Positions 9,204-18,960 of a stretch of DNA of 64,000 bases are shown one piece after another (the stretch's first letter is position 1; every line of letters begins with the position of its first letter). The stretch is from CAIUGU01 sp963819685 (GTDB taxonomy: Bacteria > Pseudomonadota > Gammaproteobacteria > Steroidobacterales > Steroidobacteraceae), in the NCBI GenBank assembly GCA_963819685.1, contig CAWFXI010000003.1, positions 124,001 to 188,000 of the forward strand, given 5' to 3'. The translations under genes were made by a program, and so were the position numbers. The notes under the pieces are model-generated. The model made no database searches. It was not told the DNA's origin and saw nothing but the letters and a program-made list of their open reading frames with translations.

Positions 9204-11258
9204 TCAGGCAAACAGGCGATGCACGTTGCCCTGGCCGCTTTCCTGCTGGCGGATCAATGCGAGGAAACTTTCTGCACTCATCGCATCACCGAACAACCGG
9301 CCCTGGGCGTAGTGACAGCCGCGGCTGCGGAGGAAGTTGAATTGCTCCTCGTTCTCGACACCCTCGGCTATGACCTCCATGTCGAGGCTCTTGCCCATGT
9401 CGATGATCGTGCGCACGATGGTTGCGTCATCAGAGTCGATGGCTGCGTCGCGGACAAAGGACTGGTCGATCTTGAGCGTGCCGATCGGGAACTGTTGCAA
9501 GGCGCTCAAGCTCGAATAGCCGGTGCCGAAGTCATCGATCGACAGGTGCAGCCCCATCGCGTACAGCTCGTTGAGCAGCTTGACGGTGCGCTTGGCATCC
9601 ATCATCAGCGTCGTTTCCGTGATCTCGAGTTCGAAGCAGGTCGGCGAGACATCGTGGTCCCTGAACACCGAGCGGCACTTCGTGATGAAGCTGGCCTGCT
9701 TGAGCTGCTTCAGTGACAGGTTGATCGAGACGCGGCCGGGGTTCGTGACCTGGTCCTGCCAGCTGCGATAGTCGATGCAGACGCGGTTCATGACCCACTG
9801 ACCGATCTCGAGGATCAGGTTGGTTTCCTCCGCCAGCGGGATGAACTGCGAAGGCGAGATGTCACCGTGTCCCGGCAGTCGCCAGCGCAGCAAGGCTTCC
9901 GCGCCGACGATGCGTCCGTCACGCAGATCCACTTTCGGCTGATACAGGATCTCCAGTTCATCCCGCTCAAGTGCGCGGCGCAGCTTGCTCTTCAGCATCA
10001 GGCGTTCGACCGCCGCGGCGTTCATCTCCGGTGTGTACAGGGCGTAACTGTTACCGCCGTTCTGCTTGGCGTGGTACATCGCCGCGTCTGCAGTGCGGAT
10101 CAGGTCGATGACGTTTTCGGCATCCTTGGGACAGAATGCGATACCGACGCTGGCCGTAAGAACCAGCTCGTGCTGCTGCACGTAGAAGGGCTTGCCCACT
10201 TCCGTAAGCACCATGCGAGCCAGCGTTACCGCCTGCGTCCGTTCTTCATCGCCTTCCGGATACAGTTCTTCGATGAACAGCGCGAATTCGTCGCCAGCCA
10301 GCCGGCCAACCACTGCTTCCTTCGGTGCGATGCGCGTCAGTCGCTCGCTCAGGATTTCAAGGGTACGGTCTCCTGCGGCGTGACCGAAGGTGTCGTTGAT
10401 TTCCTTGAACTGGTCCATGTCGAGATACAGCAGCGCGATGCCGCGATCGGCGCGGCGCGTCCTGGCGATGGACTGCTGCAGCATGTGCTGGAACTGCATG
10501 CGGTTCGGAATCTTGGTCAGTGCATCGTAACGTGCGAGGTAGCGGATGCGGCGCTCGGCACGTTTGCGATCCGTGATGTCGCGTACGACAAAGATCGCGC
10601 CCTGGAACTGCGGGTCATCGGCGGCCAGTGGTGCTCCCGAGAAAGTGACCGGGATGGTCTGGCCGTTGTGGGTCAGGATGACGGTCTCGCGGTTGTCCAT
10701 GACAGCCGCTTCCATCGAAAAGCTGTCGCGTTCCTGTTCGGCGAGCAACGAGGAGAGGGGCTGGCCGATGAGTTCGTCTTCAGTGAAGCCGAACAACCGC
10801 ATCCCGGCATCGTTGATCTTCTTGATGATGCCATCCGGAGAAGTCACCAGCACCGCGTCGCTCATGCTGTTGAGGACGGTGGTCAGATAATTGGTCGTGA
10901 TGGTTGTCTGGCGCAGCTTCTGCCGCATCAGCTCAAGCGCGTTCTCGAGTTCGTTGATTTCATTTCGACCCGAAACCTTGAGCGGACGCGAGTAGTCACC
11001 TTCGCCAATGCGCTCTGCGGTGCGGATCAATGCGGAGATCGGCCGCTCGAGTCGGCGCGCCAGCATCCAGCCGATGACCACGGCAATGCCGGTCATGACG
11101 AGGCCCGCCATGATCAGTATCCACAGCCAGCGGTTGAATTCGGCCGGTGGCGCCGCGCGATGGTCGAAATAGTAGGCCACCACCAGAACAGCCGTGACGA
11201 CGAGTCCGGCGGCGGCAGCCGCAGCCAGGAACCTCGTCTTCAGGCCGTACGATTTCAT
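9204..11258 (-). CDS. membrane HAMP-PAS-GGDEF-EAL protein (c-di-GMP turnover)
   Basis: About 684 residues from ATG 11258; an open extension to 11330 would overlap the divergent gene. Two membrane segments lie near residues 10-30 and 45-67, followed by a HAMP-like linker, a PAS domain (~130-245), a GGDEF domain (~255-415) and an EAL domain (~430-680). The diguanylate cyclase signature is AGDEF rather than GGDEF, a variant often still active. The EAL phosphodiesterase residues look complete: EALLRW, NLSLKQL, ELEITET, DDFGTGYSSL, LKIDQSF and AEGVE. It should make and/or degrade cyclic di-GMP at the inner membrane in response to a PAS-sensed signal. Phosphodiesterase activity is the safer prediction. 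Confidence 0.92.
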   Translation of the reverse strand: MKSYGLKTRFLAAAAAAGLVVTAVLVVAYYFDHRAAPPAEFNRWLWILIMAGLVMTGIAVVIGWMLARRLERPISALIRTAERIGEGDYSRPLKVSGRNEINELENALELMRQKLRQTTITTNYLTTVLNSMSDAVLVTSPDGIIKKINDAGMRLFGFTEDELIGQPLSSLLAEQERDSFSMEAAVMDNRETVILTHNGQTIPVTFSGAPLAADDPQFQGAIFVVRDITDRKRAERRIRYLARYDALTKIPNRMQFQHMLQQSIARTRRADRGIALLYLDMDQFKEINDTFGHAAGDRTLEILSERLTRIAPKEAVVGRLAGDEFALFIEELYPEGDEERTQAVTLARMVLTEVGKPFYVQQHELVLTASVGIAFCPKDAENVIDLIRTADAAMYHAKQNGGNSYALYTPEMNAAAVERLMLKSKLRRALERDELEILYQPKVDLRDGRIVGAEALLRWRLPGHGDISPSQFIPLAEETNLILEIGQWVMNRVCIDYRSWQDQVTNPGRVSINLSLKQLKQASFITKCRSVFRDHDVSPTCFELEITETTLMMDAKRTVKLLNELYAMGLHLSIDDFGTGYSSLSALQQFPIGTLKIDQSFVRDAAIDSDDATIVRTIIDMGKSLDMEVIAEGVENEEQFNFLRSRGCHYAQGRLFGDAMSAESFLALIRQQESGQGNVHRLFA

Positions 11259-11289
11259 GCGGGCATCATAACCGGTACGATGCCATGTA

Positions 11290-11967
11290 ATGAATGAACT
11301 CGAGCTTACGGGTCGCGCGAAGACCCACATTGTCGCCCTCGAAAGCCCTCGTTGTGCGCTGCACTATGAGGTGGTCGCCGCCTTTCTGGCCATGCGAGAC
11401 GCGGCTGCCGATGCAGGAATAGTGCTTGAGGCAGCCTCCAGCTTTCGCGACTTCGACCATCAGGTCGCGATCTGGAACGCCAAGTGGTGCGGTGAACGAC
11501 CGCTGGTCGACCGGCTCGGCAAGGCGCTTGATCATGCATCCCTGAGCGATCCGGAGCGAGTCACCGCGATCCTTGCCTGGTCGGCCATTCCCGGGGGCAG
11601 CCGCCATCACTGGGGCTCGGATCTCGACGTCATCGACGCTGCTGCCATTCCACAGGGATACAAAGTACAGCTTCTGCCGGAGGAGTACCGCGAAGGCGGA
11701 GTGTTTGGCCACTTGAGTGGCTGGCTGGATGCCAACATGGGGCGCTTTGGTTTTTTCAGGCCCTTTCGCACGGATCGCGGCGGGGTGATGCCAGAGCCCT
11801 GGCATCTGAGCTATGCACCGGTATCACTGGCCGCGCTGGAGCAGCTCGAGTTGCCCGTGCTGCGTCGTGCAATTGAAGCGAGTGAGTTGGCCTGCAAGAC
11901 GGAGATTCTTGCGCGGCTGCCTGAAATCTACACGCGCTTCCTGCTCTCCATCGACTGGCCGAAATAG
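11290..11967 (+). CDS. M15 family metallopeptidase (D-alanyl-D-alanine carboxypeptidase-like)
   Basis: A 225-residue protein with the zinc/catalytic pattern of VanY/DdcY-type M15 peptidases: SRHHWGSDLDV (His and Asp ligands) and EPWHLSY (second His). The family cleaves the D-Ala-D-Ala terminus of peptidoglycan stems or their precursors. There is no obvious signal peptide, so it may be cytoplasmic or exported by another route. The start at 11290 lies 32 bases from the divergent EAL gene start, so the promoters must overlap. It is convergent with the SRPBCC gene, whose stop is 4 bases away. Confidence 0.88.
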   Translation: MNELELTGRAKTHIVALESPRCALHYEVVAAFLAMRDAAADAGIVLEAASSFRDFDHQVAIWNAKWCGERPLVDRLGKALDHASLSDPERVTAILAWSAIPGGSRHHWGSDLDVIDAAAIPQGYKVQLLPEEYREGGVFGHLSGWLDANMGRFGFFRPFRTDRGGVMPEPWHLSYAPVSLAALEQLELPVLRRAIEASELACKTEILARLPEIYTRFLLSIDWPK

Positions 11968-11970
11968 TCT

Positions 11971-12525
11971 TTATTTTCCTTCCGTCTTGCACAGCGCGCA
12001 TAACGGCCAGTAGTGCTTCTCGAGCCTGCGCAGTTGTGCTGCCTGGTCCTGCTCGAAGAATTTCCCGAGTTCGGACGCTGCCGTGCCTGCATTGAATCCG
12101 AACCCCGCAATCCGGACATGGGTCATTTCTGCGCCAAGCGGGGTGAAATACACGATCGACCAGGTGTTCGCGAACGCCGACGCTCCCGGGAAGCCTGCCG
12201 GGGGCTGTCGCACTCGAACCGACAGCAGACGTTCGGGTTCGTAACTCAGGATCTCGCTGATTGTCGTGCTCTTGTCGCCCATTGTGCCGTTCGGGTCCGC
12301 CTGGACCTGCACGAGGCCGCCCATCCTGAGATCGACTGCGGCCTGCGTGCCGACAGAGGCGTAGCCTTCGCGTGTGGCAAAGCCCTGCCATACGGTCGCT
12401 AGCGGCGCATTGATGATGGCTTCGGCAATCAGCGGCTCTGCCGCAAGGACATCCCGCCCCGACAGCGAAGCCAGTGCAGTCAGGCAGAGAGAAAAGAGCG
12501 CGATTTTCCGTGCCAGGTCAGTCAT
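11971..12525 (-). CDS. exported SRPBCC/START-like domain protein
   Basis: 184 residues with a signal peptide (LFSLCLTALASLS...VLAAEP) followed by an AHSA1-type fold start: AEAIINAPLATVWQGFATREG, a pattern in which a hydrophobic cavity binds a small ligand. Later segments such as MGDKSTTISEILSYEPERLL fit polyketide-cyclase-like members. Near the C-terminus CALCK could bind metal or form a disulfide. The ligand is unknown. The gene follows tamB with a 49-base gap on the same strand, so it may be read from the same transcript. Confidence 0.8.
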   Translation of the reverse strand: MTDLARKIALFSLCLTALASLSGRDVLAAEPLIAEAIINAPLATVWQGFATREGYASVGTQAAVDLRMGGLVQVQADPNGTMGDKSTTISEILSYEPERLLSVRVRQPPAGFPGASAFANTWSIVYFTPLGAEMTHVRIAGFGFNAGTAASELGKFFEQDQAAQLRRLEKHYWPLCALCKTEGK

Positions 12526-12574
12526 GCATCGTCCTCACGTTTTATTGCGCTTCACCGATTCAGGAGGCATCTGC

Positions 12575-15500
12575 TTACGGTCTCTCGATCGTGAACTCGA
12601 TATCGGCGCTTTGTTCCTCACCGGCTTCCGTCTTGAGCACCCACCGGTCGGTGATCGTATACCGAAGCTTCAGCGTATTGATGGATTCCGTAAGGGAGAT
12701 GCCATAGCTGACGAACAGTCGCGGCGACAGGAACTTGCCCAGCACCAGCGACGTCTGGTTTTCGCCCTCCGACTGGACGCCAACTTCCTCGATACCGAAC
12801 CGTCGTCCCAGCTGTGCGGCCAGGAAGCCCCCACCCTGTACTGTCAACGTTTCCTGGGCCGAGCCCACCGTCGCCGCATCCGAACCCTGCAGATCGTCAA
12901 TCGGCTTTCCGACCAGCAGGTAGGACATGATCTGTGTCTGTGACATCGACGGTTCTGAATAGAAGCCGAGGCGGGGTTCGCGCAGCGTACCGCGCACATT
13001 GAGTCCCACTTTGACCGTTTCGATCATGCGCTCCGCCTGGATGTCGAGGCCCGGGTCGTCGAGGGGCGAAGCGTCGAACAGCAGTCTCCCGCGGCTGATC
13101 TCCAGTTTCTGGCCGTAAGCGTCGTACTTGCCGTCCGCAACAGCCAGTTCTCCGCGGCCGACGGCAATGTCGCCCGTGCGCGTGGTCGTGGTGACTGCGC
13201 CACCCAATTTTCCCTGCAGGCCAAACGTGTCGAGTCGCACGTCGTCCCCAAGGCGAATGCGGATTTCGCTGCTGACGTTGAACCTGCTGCTCTCGGCCAG
13301 CGGCTCTTCCTGAACCAGACGGCTGTCCGGTGAGATCTGCACTGCACCGCTGAGGTCGCGAGGCTGGATTTGCGCTGTGGGAATGAGTACTTCGCCGCTT
13401 GCGTTGATATTGCGCCCGTCGATGTTGAATGCGAGGTCGGGTGACGCCACCACGCGATACTCCGGCAGATCCGCGACCAGCAGGTTTTCACCCTTGATGT
13501 GCAGCGTGCCTCCCGGCAGACGGTCCTTCCAGACCATTGTGCCCTCCACGTTCAGACTGCCGTCGCCAGCTCGGGCACTGCCTGCCAGGCGCAGACTGTT
13601 CGCGGTGAGGTCGACTCCGAGTTCAATCTGGCGTAGCGCCAGGTTGAGTCGATAGAGATCGAGCTCGCCGCGATTGATATCGATACGGCCGTTGATCTGC
13701 GGCGCGTCGAGTTGCCCGGACAACGTCACGTCGGCCGTGAGGACGCCGGCAGCGTGGTCGATTTCCGCAACGAGTACGGGTATCAGATTGGTATCGCCCA
13801 TCCTGGCGCGCACGCGGCCCGAAAGCGGCGAGCGACCGAGTTCGATACCGGGTAGTCGAGCCAACGTCGCATTGGCGGCGATGAAGGTTTCCGCAGTGGC
13901 AGAGAGCCCCACAATGGCTGAAATACTGTCAGCCGTCGCGCTCAGGTCTGCGCGGCCCGAGCCGAGCTGCACGGTTTCTGTGGTCGTCGCATCTTCATCC
14001 ACGAGCCGGTAGACGATGGCACCCCCCGTCAGCACGACTGAAACATCGCCCCGCCATGGAATCGACGGGCTGCCCTGGGCTGTCAGGTCCAGATCCATCT
14101 GGCCGAGATACTGCGGCTGGCCGTTCAGAAGTTCTCCGAGCACACCCAGCGGGATTTTGTCGCCGGTCGCATCGACGTGCCACGGCCCGTTCCGCTGCCA
14201 CTGGCCGCTGCCGCAGATGCTGCTCTCAACCAGGTACAGACACAGCTGTGCGACATCCACGTGGTTACGCGACACGACTACCCGTGCGGGTTGGGCAAGG
14301 CGCAGAGGTTGCTTCCCCGCTGCGTCGAGCAAGCGGCCGGATGCAATCTGCCCTGCCCAGGTTTCGTCCACATAGCGGCCCGAAATTTCAAGCTCTGCTG
14401 TTGTCAGGGCACCGCGGGTTGCGCGCGATGCGACCTGCGCACGCAGGGTATGCGCTCCCGGGTTGCCGCTCCCGGACAGGTGAATGCTTTCGGCCTGCAG
14501 CGCGCCCTGGCGCAGGGTGCGAACATCGACTTTCAGTGCGGAGTCCGCTTTCCCGGACGGATCCACGTTGATATCGGCGTCAAGGGCGTCAATGGACCAG
14601 TCACCGTACTTCAATCCCGCCGCATTGATGTCCGCGACAATATGCGGCAGTCGCCATGGCCCTGCGGCGCTGCCATTGAAGCGGAGATTTCCGCCGGCAC
14701 CGGGCCACAGAGTGGCGAGGGAAGTCGCGTTGAAGGTCCACCTGAGATCAAGGGTGTCGCGAATTGTGCCGGCCAGCGTCAGTCGCGCGTTGCCGAATGT
14801 CAGGGCCGTGTCCTGCACTCGCCAGCCGTTCTGGTCGCGTTGAACTTTCCCGGACCCGCTTAGCGGCTGTCCGCGAAGCATGCCGCGAATCCGGGCCACC
14901 GCCAGAGTGAAATCTGCCTGTGGAGTCGTACCGGCGCCATTGGCTGTTGCGGCGAAGTCGAGGCTGCCGGGGAATTCTTCATGCAGGGCAACCGGATTGA
15001 TGCCGGCGCCCGTTGCGCTCAGTGTCCAGCGCCTCGGGGCTGCAAACTCGATGGATCCGGCGCCGCTCAGTGTGCCGTCAAGCAGCTTGAGGTCATAGCG
15101 ATCAATCATGAGCGCAGTGTTCGACACAAGGCCATTGACCTGGCCGCTTAGGGCAGGCAACTGCTGTCCGCTTACCTCAGCGCTGGCAGTGAACTCGTAG
15201 GGCAGCGGTCCGGAAACACTCAGTCGTCCCGATGGACTCGCGAACAGCGGGCGGGTCGTTGAGAGTGGCCACTGCACTGATGCCCAGTCGGCGGCAATGT
15301 TCAGGGTAGGTGCACCTTCATCGAAAGCAACCTGACCTGCAATATTGAGGCGCGCTTGCGAACCCGTATGCGCGACGGTAGCAGCAGCAATGAACAATGT
15401 GCGTTCAGCATAACGTCCCGTTGCGTCGAGCATCAGTGGTGCCGTGTCGACTTCCGGCACTGTGAGCTTGCCGGTGAGCTGGATGACGTCCGGGCGCATG

Positions 15501-16336
15501 GAAAAATCCAGTGCAACATCGTTGAACACCGTACCGTTCTCCGGTACCCATGGCGCGAGCGCAAACTGCGCTGCGGCAATGTTTCCGTCGAATTGCCATG
15601 AATCCCCGGATCGAGTGAATCTGCTGCTGACATGGACGACGGCTGGTGCCCTGAGGTCAGCGTCAATCTGCAGAGCGTCTGTCGTGCCCTTGACGACGGC
15701 AGCGAGGTCAAGGTCCGCGCTCCCTGCATTGCTTACCTTGCCACTGGCACTTGCCTCGATCGCGAGTGGTCGACTTGCAATGAGCACGACATTGCCCAGC
15801 GCACTGAATTGCGGTGCATCGACGACGAAGTCATTCACGGAAATCCTGCCGGCCCTGATGCGAGCGCCGGTACTGACGTGGTCAATGGCGATGGCCTGAC
15901 CGTTTGCCAGCTGCAGCGTGATGGCCGAGAGATCGGCACGATCGATCGAAATGCTGAGGAACCCCGGCAGAAAGCGGGGTGGCGTCAGGGGCGGCGGTTT
16001 CTCGGGCGCTGTCTTGAGCTCAATCAATGCAGTCCCGACACTCGCCCGGGTGATATCCAGGTTCTGCAGCGCCAGCCAGCGCAGATGCAGATCGATGACG
16101 ATGTCCTCGGCTACGACGTGCGCACTGTCATTGTCGAGCTCGAAGCGGGCAATGCGCAGCGGCCCGGTCAACCGGCCGGATACGCCGTCGATGCGGATGC
16201 CAAGGCGATCAAGCCGACTGAGCTGCGCCGCTACAAGTTCAATGCCCACCTGCGTATAGGCAATCACGTAGAACGCCCCTGCCAGTACGAAGACCAGCAG
16301 CACCGTGGCGAGAATGGCCATGCGCCCACGCGTCAT
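12575..16336 (-). CDS. tamB: translocation and assembly module subunit TamB
   Basis: 1253 residues, close to E. coli TamB (1259). It has one N-terminal membrane anchor (ATVLLVFVLAGAFYVIAY) and a very long run of short beta-rich repeats. The C-terminal DUF490 region includes GELAVADGKYDAYGQ, RGRLLFDASPLDDPGLDI, YLLVGKPIDD and GKFLSPRLFVSYG. TamB forms a periplasm-spanning groove with TamA and is implicated in outer-membrane protein assembly and phospholipid transport. The start overlaps the tamA stop by four bases (16333-16336), so translation is coupled. Confidence 0.96.
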   Translation of the reverse strand: MTRGRMAILATVLLVFVLAGAFYVIAYTQVGIELVAAQLSRLDRLGIRIDGVSGRLTGPLRIARFELDNDSAHVVAEDIVIDLHLRWLALQNLDITRASVGTALIELKTAPEKPPPLTPPRFLPGFLSISIDRADLSAITLQLANGQAIAIDHVSTGARIRAGRISVNDFVVDAPQFSALGNVVLIASRPLAIEASASGKVSNAGSADLDLAAVVKGTTDALQIDADLRAPAVVHVSSRFTRSGDSWQFDGNIAAAQFALAPWVPENGTVFNDVALDFSMRPDVIQLTGKLTVPEVDTAPLMLDATGRYAERTLFIAAATVAHTGSQARLNIAGQVAFDEGAPTLNIAADWASVQWPLSTTRPLFASPSGRLSVSGPLPYEFTASAEVSGQQLPALSGQVNGLVSNTALMIDRYDLKLLDGTLSGAGSIEFAAPRRWTLSATGAGINPVALHEEFPGSLDFAATANGAGTTPQADFTLAVARIRGMLRGQPLSGSGKVQRDQNGWRVQDTALTFGNARLTLAGTIRDTLDLRWTFNATSLATLWPGAGGNLRFNGSAAGPWRLPHIVADINAAGLKYGDWSIDALDADINVDPSGKADSALKVDVRTLRQGALQAESIHLSGSGNPGAHTLRAQVASRATRGALTTAELEISGRYVDETWAGQIASGRLLDAAGKQPLRLAQPARVVVSRNHVDVAQLCLYLVESSICGSGQWQRNGPWHVDATGDKIPLGVLGELLNGQPQYLGQMDLDLTAQGSPSIPWRGDVSVVLTGGAIVYRLVDEDATTTETVQLGSGRADLSATADSISAIVGLSATAETFIAANATLARLPGIELGRSPLSGRVRARMGDTNLIPVLVAEIDHAAGVLTADVTLSGQLDAPQINGRIDINRGELDLYRLNLALRQIELGVDLTANSLRLAGSARAGDGSLNVEGTMVWKDRLPGGTLHIKGENLLVADLPEYRVVASPDLAFNIDGRNINASGEVLIPTAQIQPRDLSGAVQISPDSRLVQEEPLAESSRFNVSSEIRIRLGDDVRLDTFGLQGKLGGAVTTTTRTGDIAVGRGELAVADGKYDAYGQKLEISRGRLLFDASPLDDPGLDIQAERMIETVKVGLNVRGTLREPRLGFYSEPSMSQTQIMSYLLVGKPIDDLQGSDAATVGSAQETLTVQGGGFLAAQLGRRFGIEEVGVQSEGENQTSLVLGKFLSPRLFVSYGISLTESINTLKLRYTITDRWVLKTEAGEEQSADIEFTIERP

Positions 16337-18048
16337 AGGACCGTCGAGATATGCAGATGCAGACGGGGGTTCAGTCCAGACTCGGACAGCGCCTGGGCAA
16401 CGTCGACCCCGATACTGGCGATGGAAATATGCCAGCGCACGCCCAGGCCGGCAGAGTACTCGAGCGGATCGCCAAAGTTGTCGAAGGCATTGCCGATATC
16501 GCCGAACACGGCAACTCCGAAGTTGCGCGGCAACCGGCGCTCCAGTTCAACGGTACCGACGAGCAGGTGTCTGCCGCCGATGTTGTTGCCGTTGGCATCC
16601 TTGGGCGAAAGCTCGTTGAGACCGAAGCCGCGTACGCTGTTGTCACCGCCGGCGAAGAAGCGTTGCGATGCGGGCAGTTCCGAGAAATCCGCGACCTCAC
16701 TGACCCCGAGTTCGCCACGCAACCGCAGGTTCCACAGATCCGACAGCTTGAAAACACGCTCGCCCAGAAAGCGGAACCGGAGATACGAAGCGTCGGACCC
16801 AAGTGAACTGGGGGAACCGGTCAGTTCGGCGAACAGCGAGTAATTCAATACATTGGTCGTGATGCCCGGCTGGATGGGCAGTGTGGAAAAGCTGATACCC
16901 GGAATCAGCAGGAAGTCCGATTGCGTGCTGTCCGGCAGTTCCGTCGTTTCATCTGACAGCCGGAGGAACAGTACCCGCTGCCAGCGCCCTAGCACCTGGG
17001 TCAGGCCGGCGCCCAGTTCATTCTTCTTGCTGAGCGTATCGCCGAGTTCCTCGTTGCGGGCCAGCAGGCTGAAGTCGAGCTTCTCCAGGGCAATGTCCCT
17101 GACCGGGATGATGTAGTGAAACGATGCTTCGTCGACGGTTCCGGAACCGATCAGGCCAACCTGCCAGCGGTGACCGCTGGTGTTGACTCGCCGGTTGTCC
17201 CAGGTCAGTCGTCCACGCGCCTTCGTGTCGGTGGCATACCCCACGCTGGCGGCATACCGGTGGCGCTGATTCGGCTTGGCGCGGACGTTTATTGGAACGA
17301 TGAGGCGTTCCCGGTCGCGCTCGACGGTTTCGATCTCGACGCTGGAGAAGTACTGCGTATCGTCGAGGATGTACTGCGTCCTGAGCAGTGCATCGACGGT
17401 GTAGGGATCGCCCTCGTGGATGCGCAGCAGACGCTGCATCGCGGAGTCCAGGATGGCATCCTGTTGCACCGTAATCGGCCCGAAGTGGTAGAGGGGGCCG
17501 GTTTCAAGCGCCAGCGCGATGGTCGCGCGCCGCTCTTCCTTGTCGATCGTCAGCTCGTTGCGTGTCAACCGCGCGTCGAGAAAGCCCTGGCCGGTCGCTG
17601 TGCGCAGCAGATCTGCCTTCAGCTTGTCATAAGTTCCGTGATTCAGCCGCGTCGCCGGGCGCAGGTCGCGCCGGGCGAGCAGTTTCCCGATTTCCGCATT
17701 CCCGGCTCCGGGACCGCTGATATCGATATTGACCGTCGAGATGCGAATATCACGGCCGGCCTCGACATCGATGGTCACTTTCCAGTCATTGCCGTCCGGC
17801 TCGACCTTGAATCTGACTGTCGGCTGATAGTAGCCCAGCGGTTCCAGCGCACGACGTGTTTCGAGTGGAATGCGGCGTTCCAGCCGCGCCATCGTGTCAG
17901 GCGTGATGTCGTCGCGGTCGGCGTATCGTGACAGGCTGAGGAACGCACGAATGTTGTTCGCGAGCTCGGCGCGGACGCCGTTGATTTCAATACTGACATC
18001 CGCTCGTGCGGCCGGCATGGTGAGCAGCACCGCCAGCATGGCGAGCAA
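16333..18048 (-). CDS. tamA: autotransporter assembly factor TamA (Omp85 family)
   Basis: 571 residues, near the usual 577. A signal peptide (LAVLLTMPAARA) is followed by three POTRA domains (to ~250) and a 16-strand Omp85 barrel. The barrel carries the conserved RFFAGGDNSVRGFG segment before the last strands and ends LHLHISTVL, with the C-terminal hydrophobic residue expected for outer-membrane insertion. It works with TamB directly downstream. The start is 12 bases after the NRDE gene's stop, so NRDE-tamA-tamB look like one transcription unit. Confidence 0.96.
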   Translation of the reverse strand: MLAMLAVLLTMPAARADVSIEINGVRAELANNIRAFLSLSRYADRDDITPDTMARLERRIPLETRRALEPLGYYQPTVRFKVEPDGNDWKVTIDVEAGRDIRISTVNIDISGPGAGNAEIGKLLARRDLRPATRLNHGTYDKLKADLLRTATGQGFLDARLTRNELTIDKEERRATIALALETGPLYHFGPITVQQDAILDSAMQRLLRIHEGDPYTVDALLRTQYILDDTQYFSSVEIETVERDRERLIVPINVRAKPNQRHRYAASVGYATDTKARGRLTWDNRRVNTSGHRWQVGLIGSGTVDEASFHYIIPVRDIALEKLDFSLLARNEELGDTLSKKNELGAGLTQVLGRWQRVLFLRLSDETTELPDSTQSDFLLIPGISFSTLPIQPGITTNVLNYSLFAELTGSPSSLGSDASYLRFRFLGERVFKLSDLWNLRLRGELGVSEVADFSELPASQRFFAGGDNSVRGFGLNELSPKDANGNNIGGRHLLVGTVELERRLPRNFGVAVFGDIGNAFDNFGDPLEYSAGLGVRWHISIASIGVDVAQALSESGLNPRLHLHISTVL

Positions 18049-18060
18049 CGCCTTCAGGGC

Positions 18061-18909
18061 TTACTCCGGCGAGGAATCGAATGCCGGATCGCCGACAGCG
18101 ACTTCGTCGGGATCCCGGGTGTCGAACCATACTTCCGGCAGGTCCGCGCTCTTGAACTCGAACCTCGAGCTGCCTGTCTGGACGCCCGCCGCATCGAAAC
18201 GCCGCTCATGAAGAATGGTCCTGCCGGTTCGCTCGACGAGCAGCACGCTGGAGCAACGCGTGCCGTAGCGCTCGTGCACGATGAATGGCGCGGAGACAAT
18301 GTGTTCCCAGTCCTGTGGCAAACCCGTGGAGGGCAGGCTGTCGGGAGAGGCCCGCTCGCGATCCCCCAGCACGCTGAACAGCTCGTCAGGTTCGACTTCT
18401 GCCTGAGCCAGGAAGCGGGCGAATTTTTCCCGTGTCCGGATGAGCTTGGGCCAGGGCGTGTCGAGCAGATGATTGCTGATGCCGTAGATGCCACTGGCAA
18501 GCGCCTGCGGCACGGACTCTCCCCGGTTGGAAAAGTAGTAGAGCGCACGAGGCCCGCCCACCAGCAGGTTGAAACCCGAATAGCGCGGTGCCGCTCCACG
18601 CAAATCATCAAGAAACTCCTTGGGCGAGGTTGCGCCGGTGAGGAAGCGCGGAATCAATGAGCCGCGCGACGGAGCCCCTTCGATAGGTGCCTGCAGGTCC
18701 CGGTAGTTGGTGACGATGCCAAAGCGTCCCGACCGGGCGACGCCCAGCCAGGTGCCGCTGGCCTGCAGGTCGCGGCCACCGAGAATGCGCGGATCATCCT
18801 GCCACCAGTTGAGGGCGGCTGCGGGGCGGTCATGAAACTCGTCGCGATTGCCCGCGAGGACGAGCCGATAACGGGGGTGGCTTTTCCAGCCGATCAGGAG
18901 CAGGCACAT
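18061..18909 (-). CDS. NRDE family protein (TANGO2-like)
   Basis: 282 residues from ATG 18909, chosen because the family starts with MC and MCLLLIGWKSHPRYRLVLAGN is the canonical opening. The frame extends upstream to 19035, but that stretch overlaps the compound hairpin repeat. The defining motif NRDEFHDRPA follows directly, then ILGGRDLQASGTWLGV and a C-terminal RYGTRCSSVLLV segment. The invariant N-terminal cysteine suggests an Ntn-hydrolase-like fold. Eukaryotic TANGO2 homologues have been linked to heme and lipid metabolism, but the bacterial role is unknown. First gene of the NRDE-tamA-tamB unit. Confidence 0.93.
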   Translation of the reverse strand: MCLLLIGWKSHPRYRLVLAGNRDEFHDRPAAALNWWQDDPRILGGRDLQASGTWLGVARSGRFGIVTNYRDLQAPIEGAPSRGSLIPRFLTGATSPKEFLDDLRGAAPRYSGFNLLVGGPRALYYFSNRGESVPQALASGIYGISNHLLDTPWPKLIRTREKFARFLAQAEVEPDELFSVLGDRERASPDSLPSTGLPQDWEHIVSAPFIVHERYGTRCSSVLLVERTGRTILHERRFDAAGVQTGSSRFEFKSADLPEVWFDTRDPDEVAVGDPAFDSSPE

Positions 18910-18960
18910 GGTGCAGATTGTAGCGGCAACGCCCGGCCAGCGGCGAAGCGGATGGTTGGC

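Noticed and set aside
9867..11297. 476-residue open frame opposite the GGDEF-EAL gene
   Set aside because: Antisense shadow of a strongly conserved protein; composition is histidine/glutamine-rich as expected from reversed codons.
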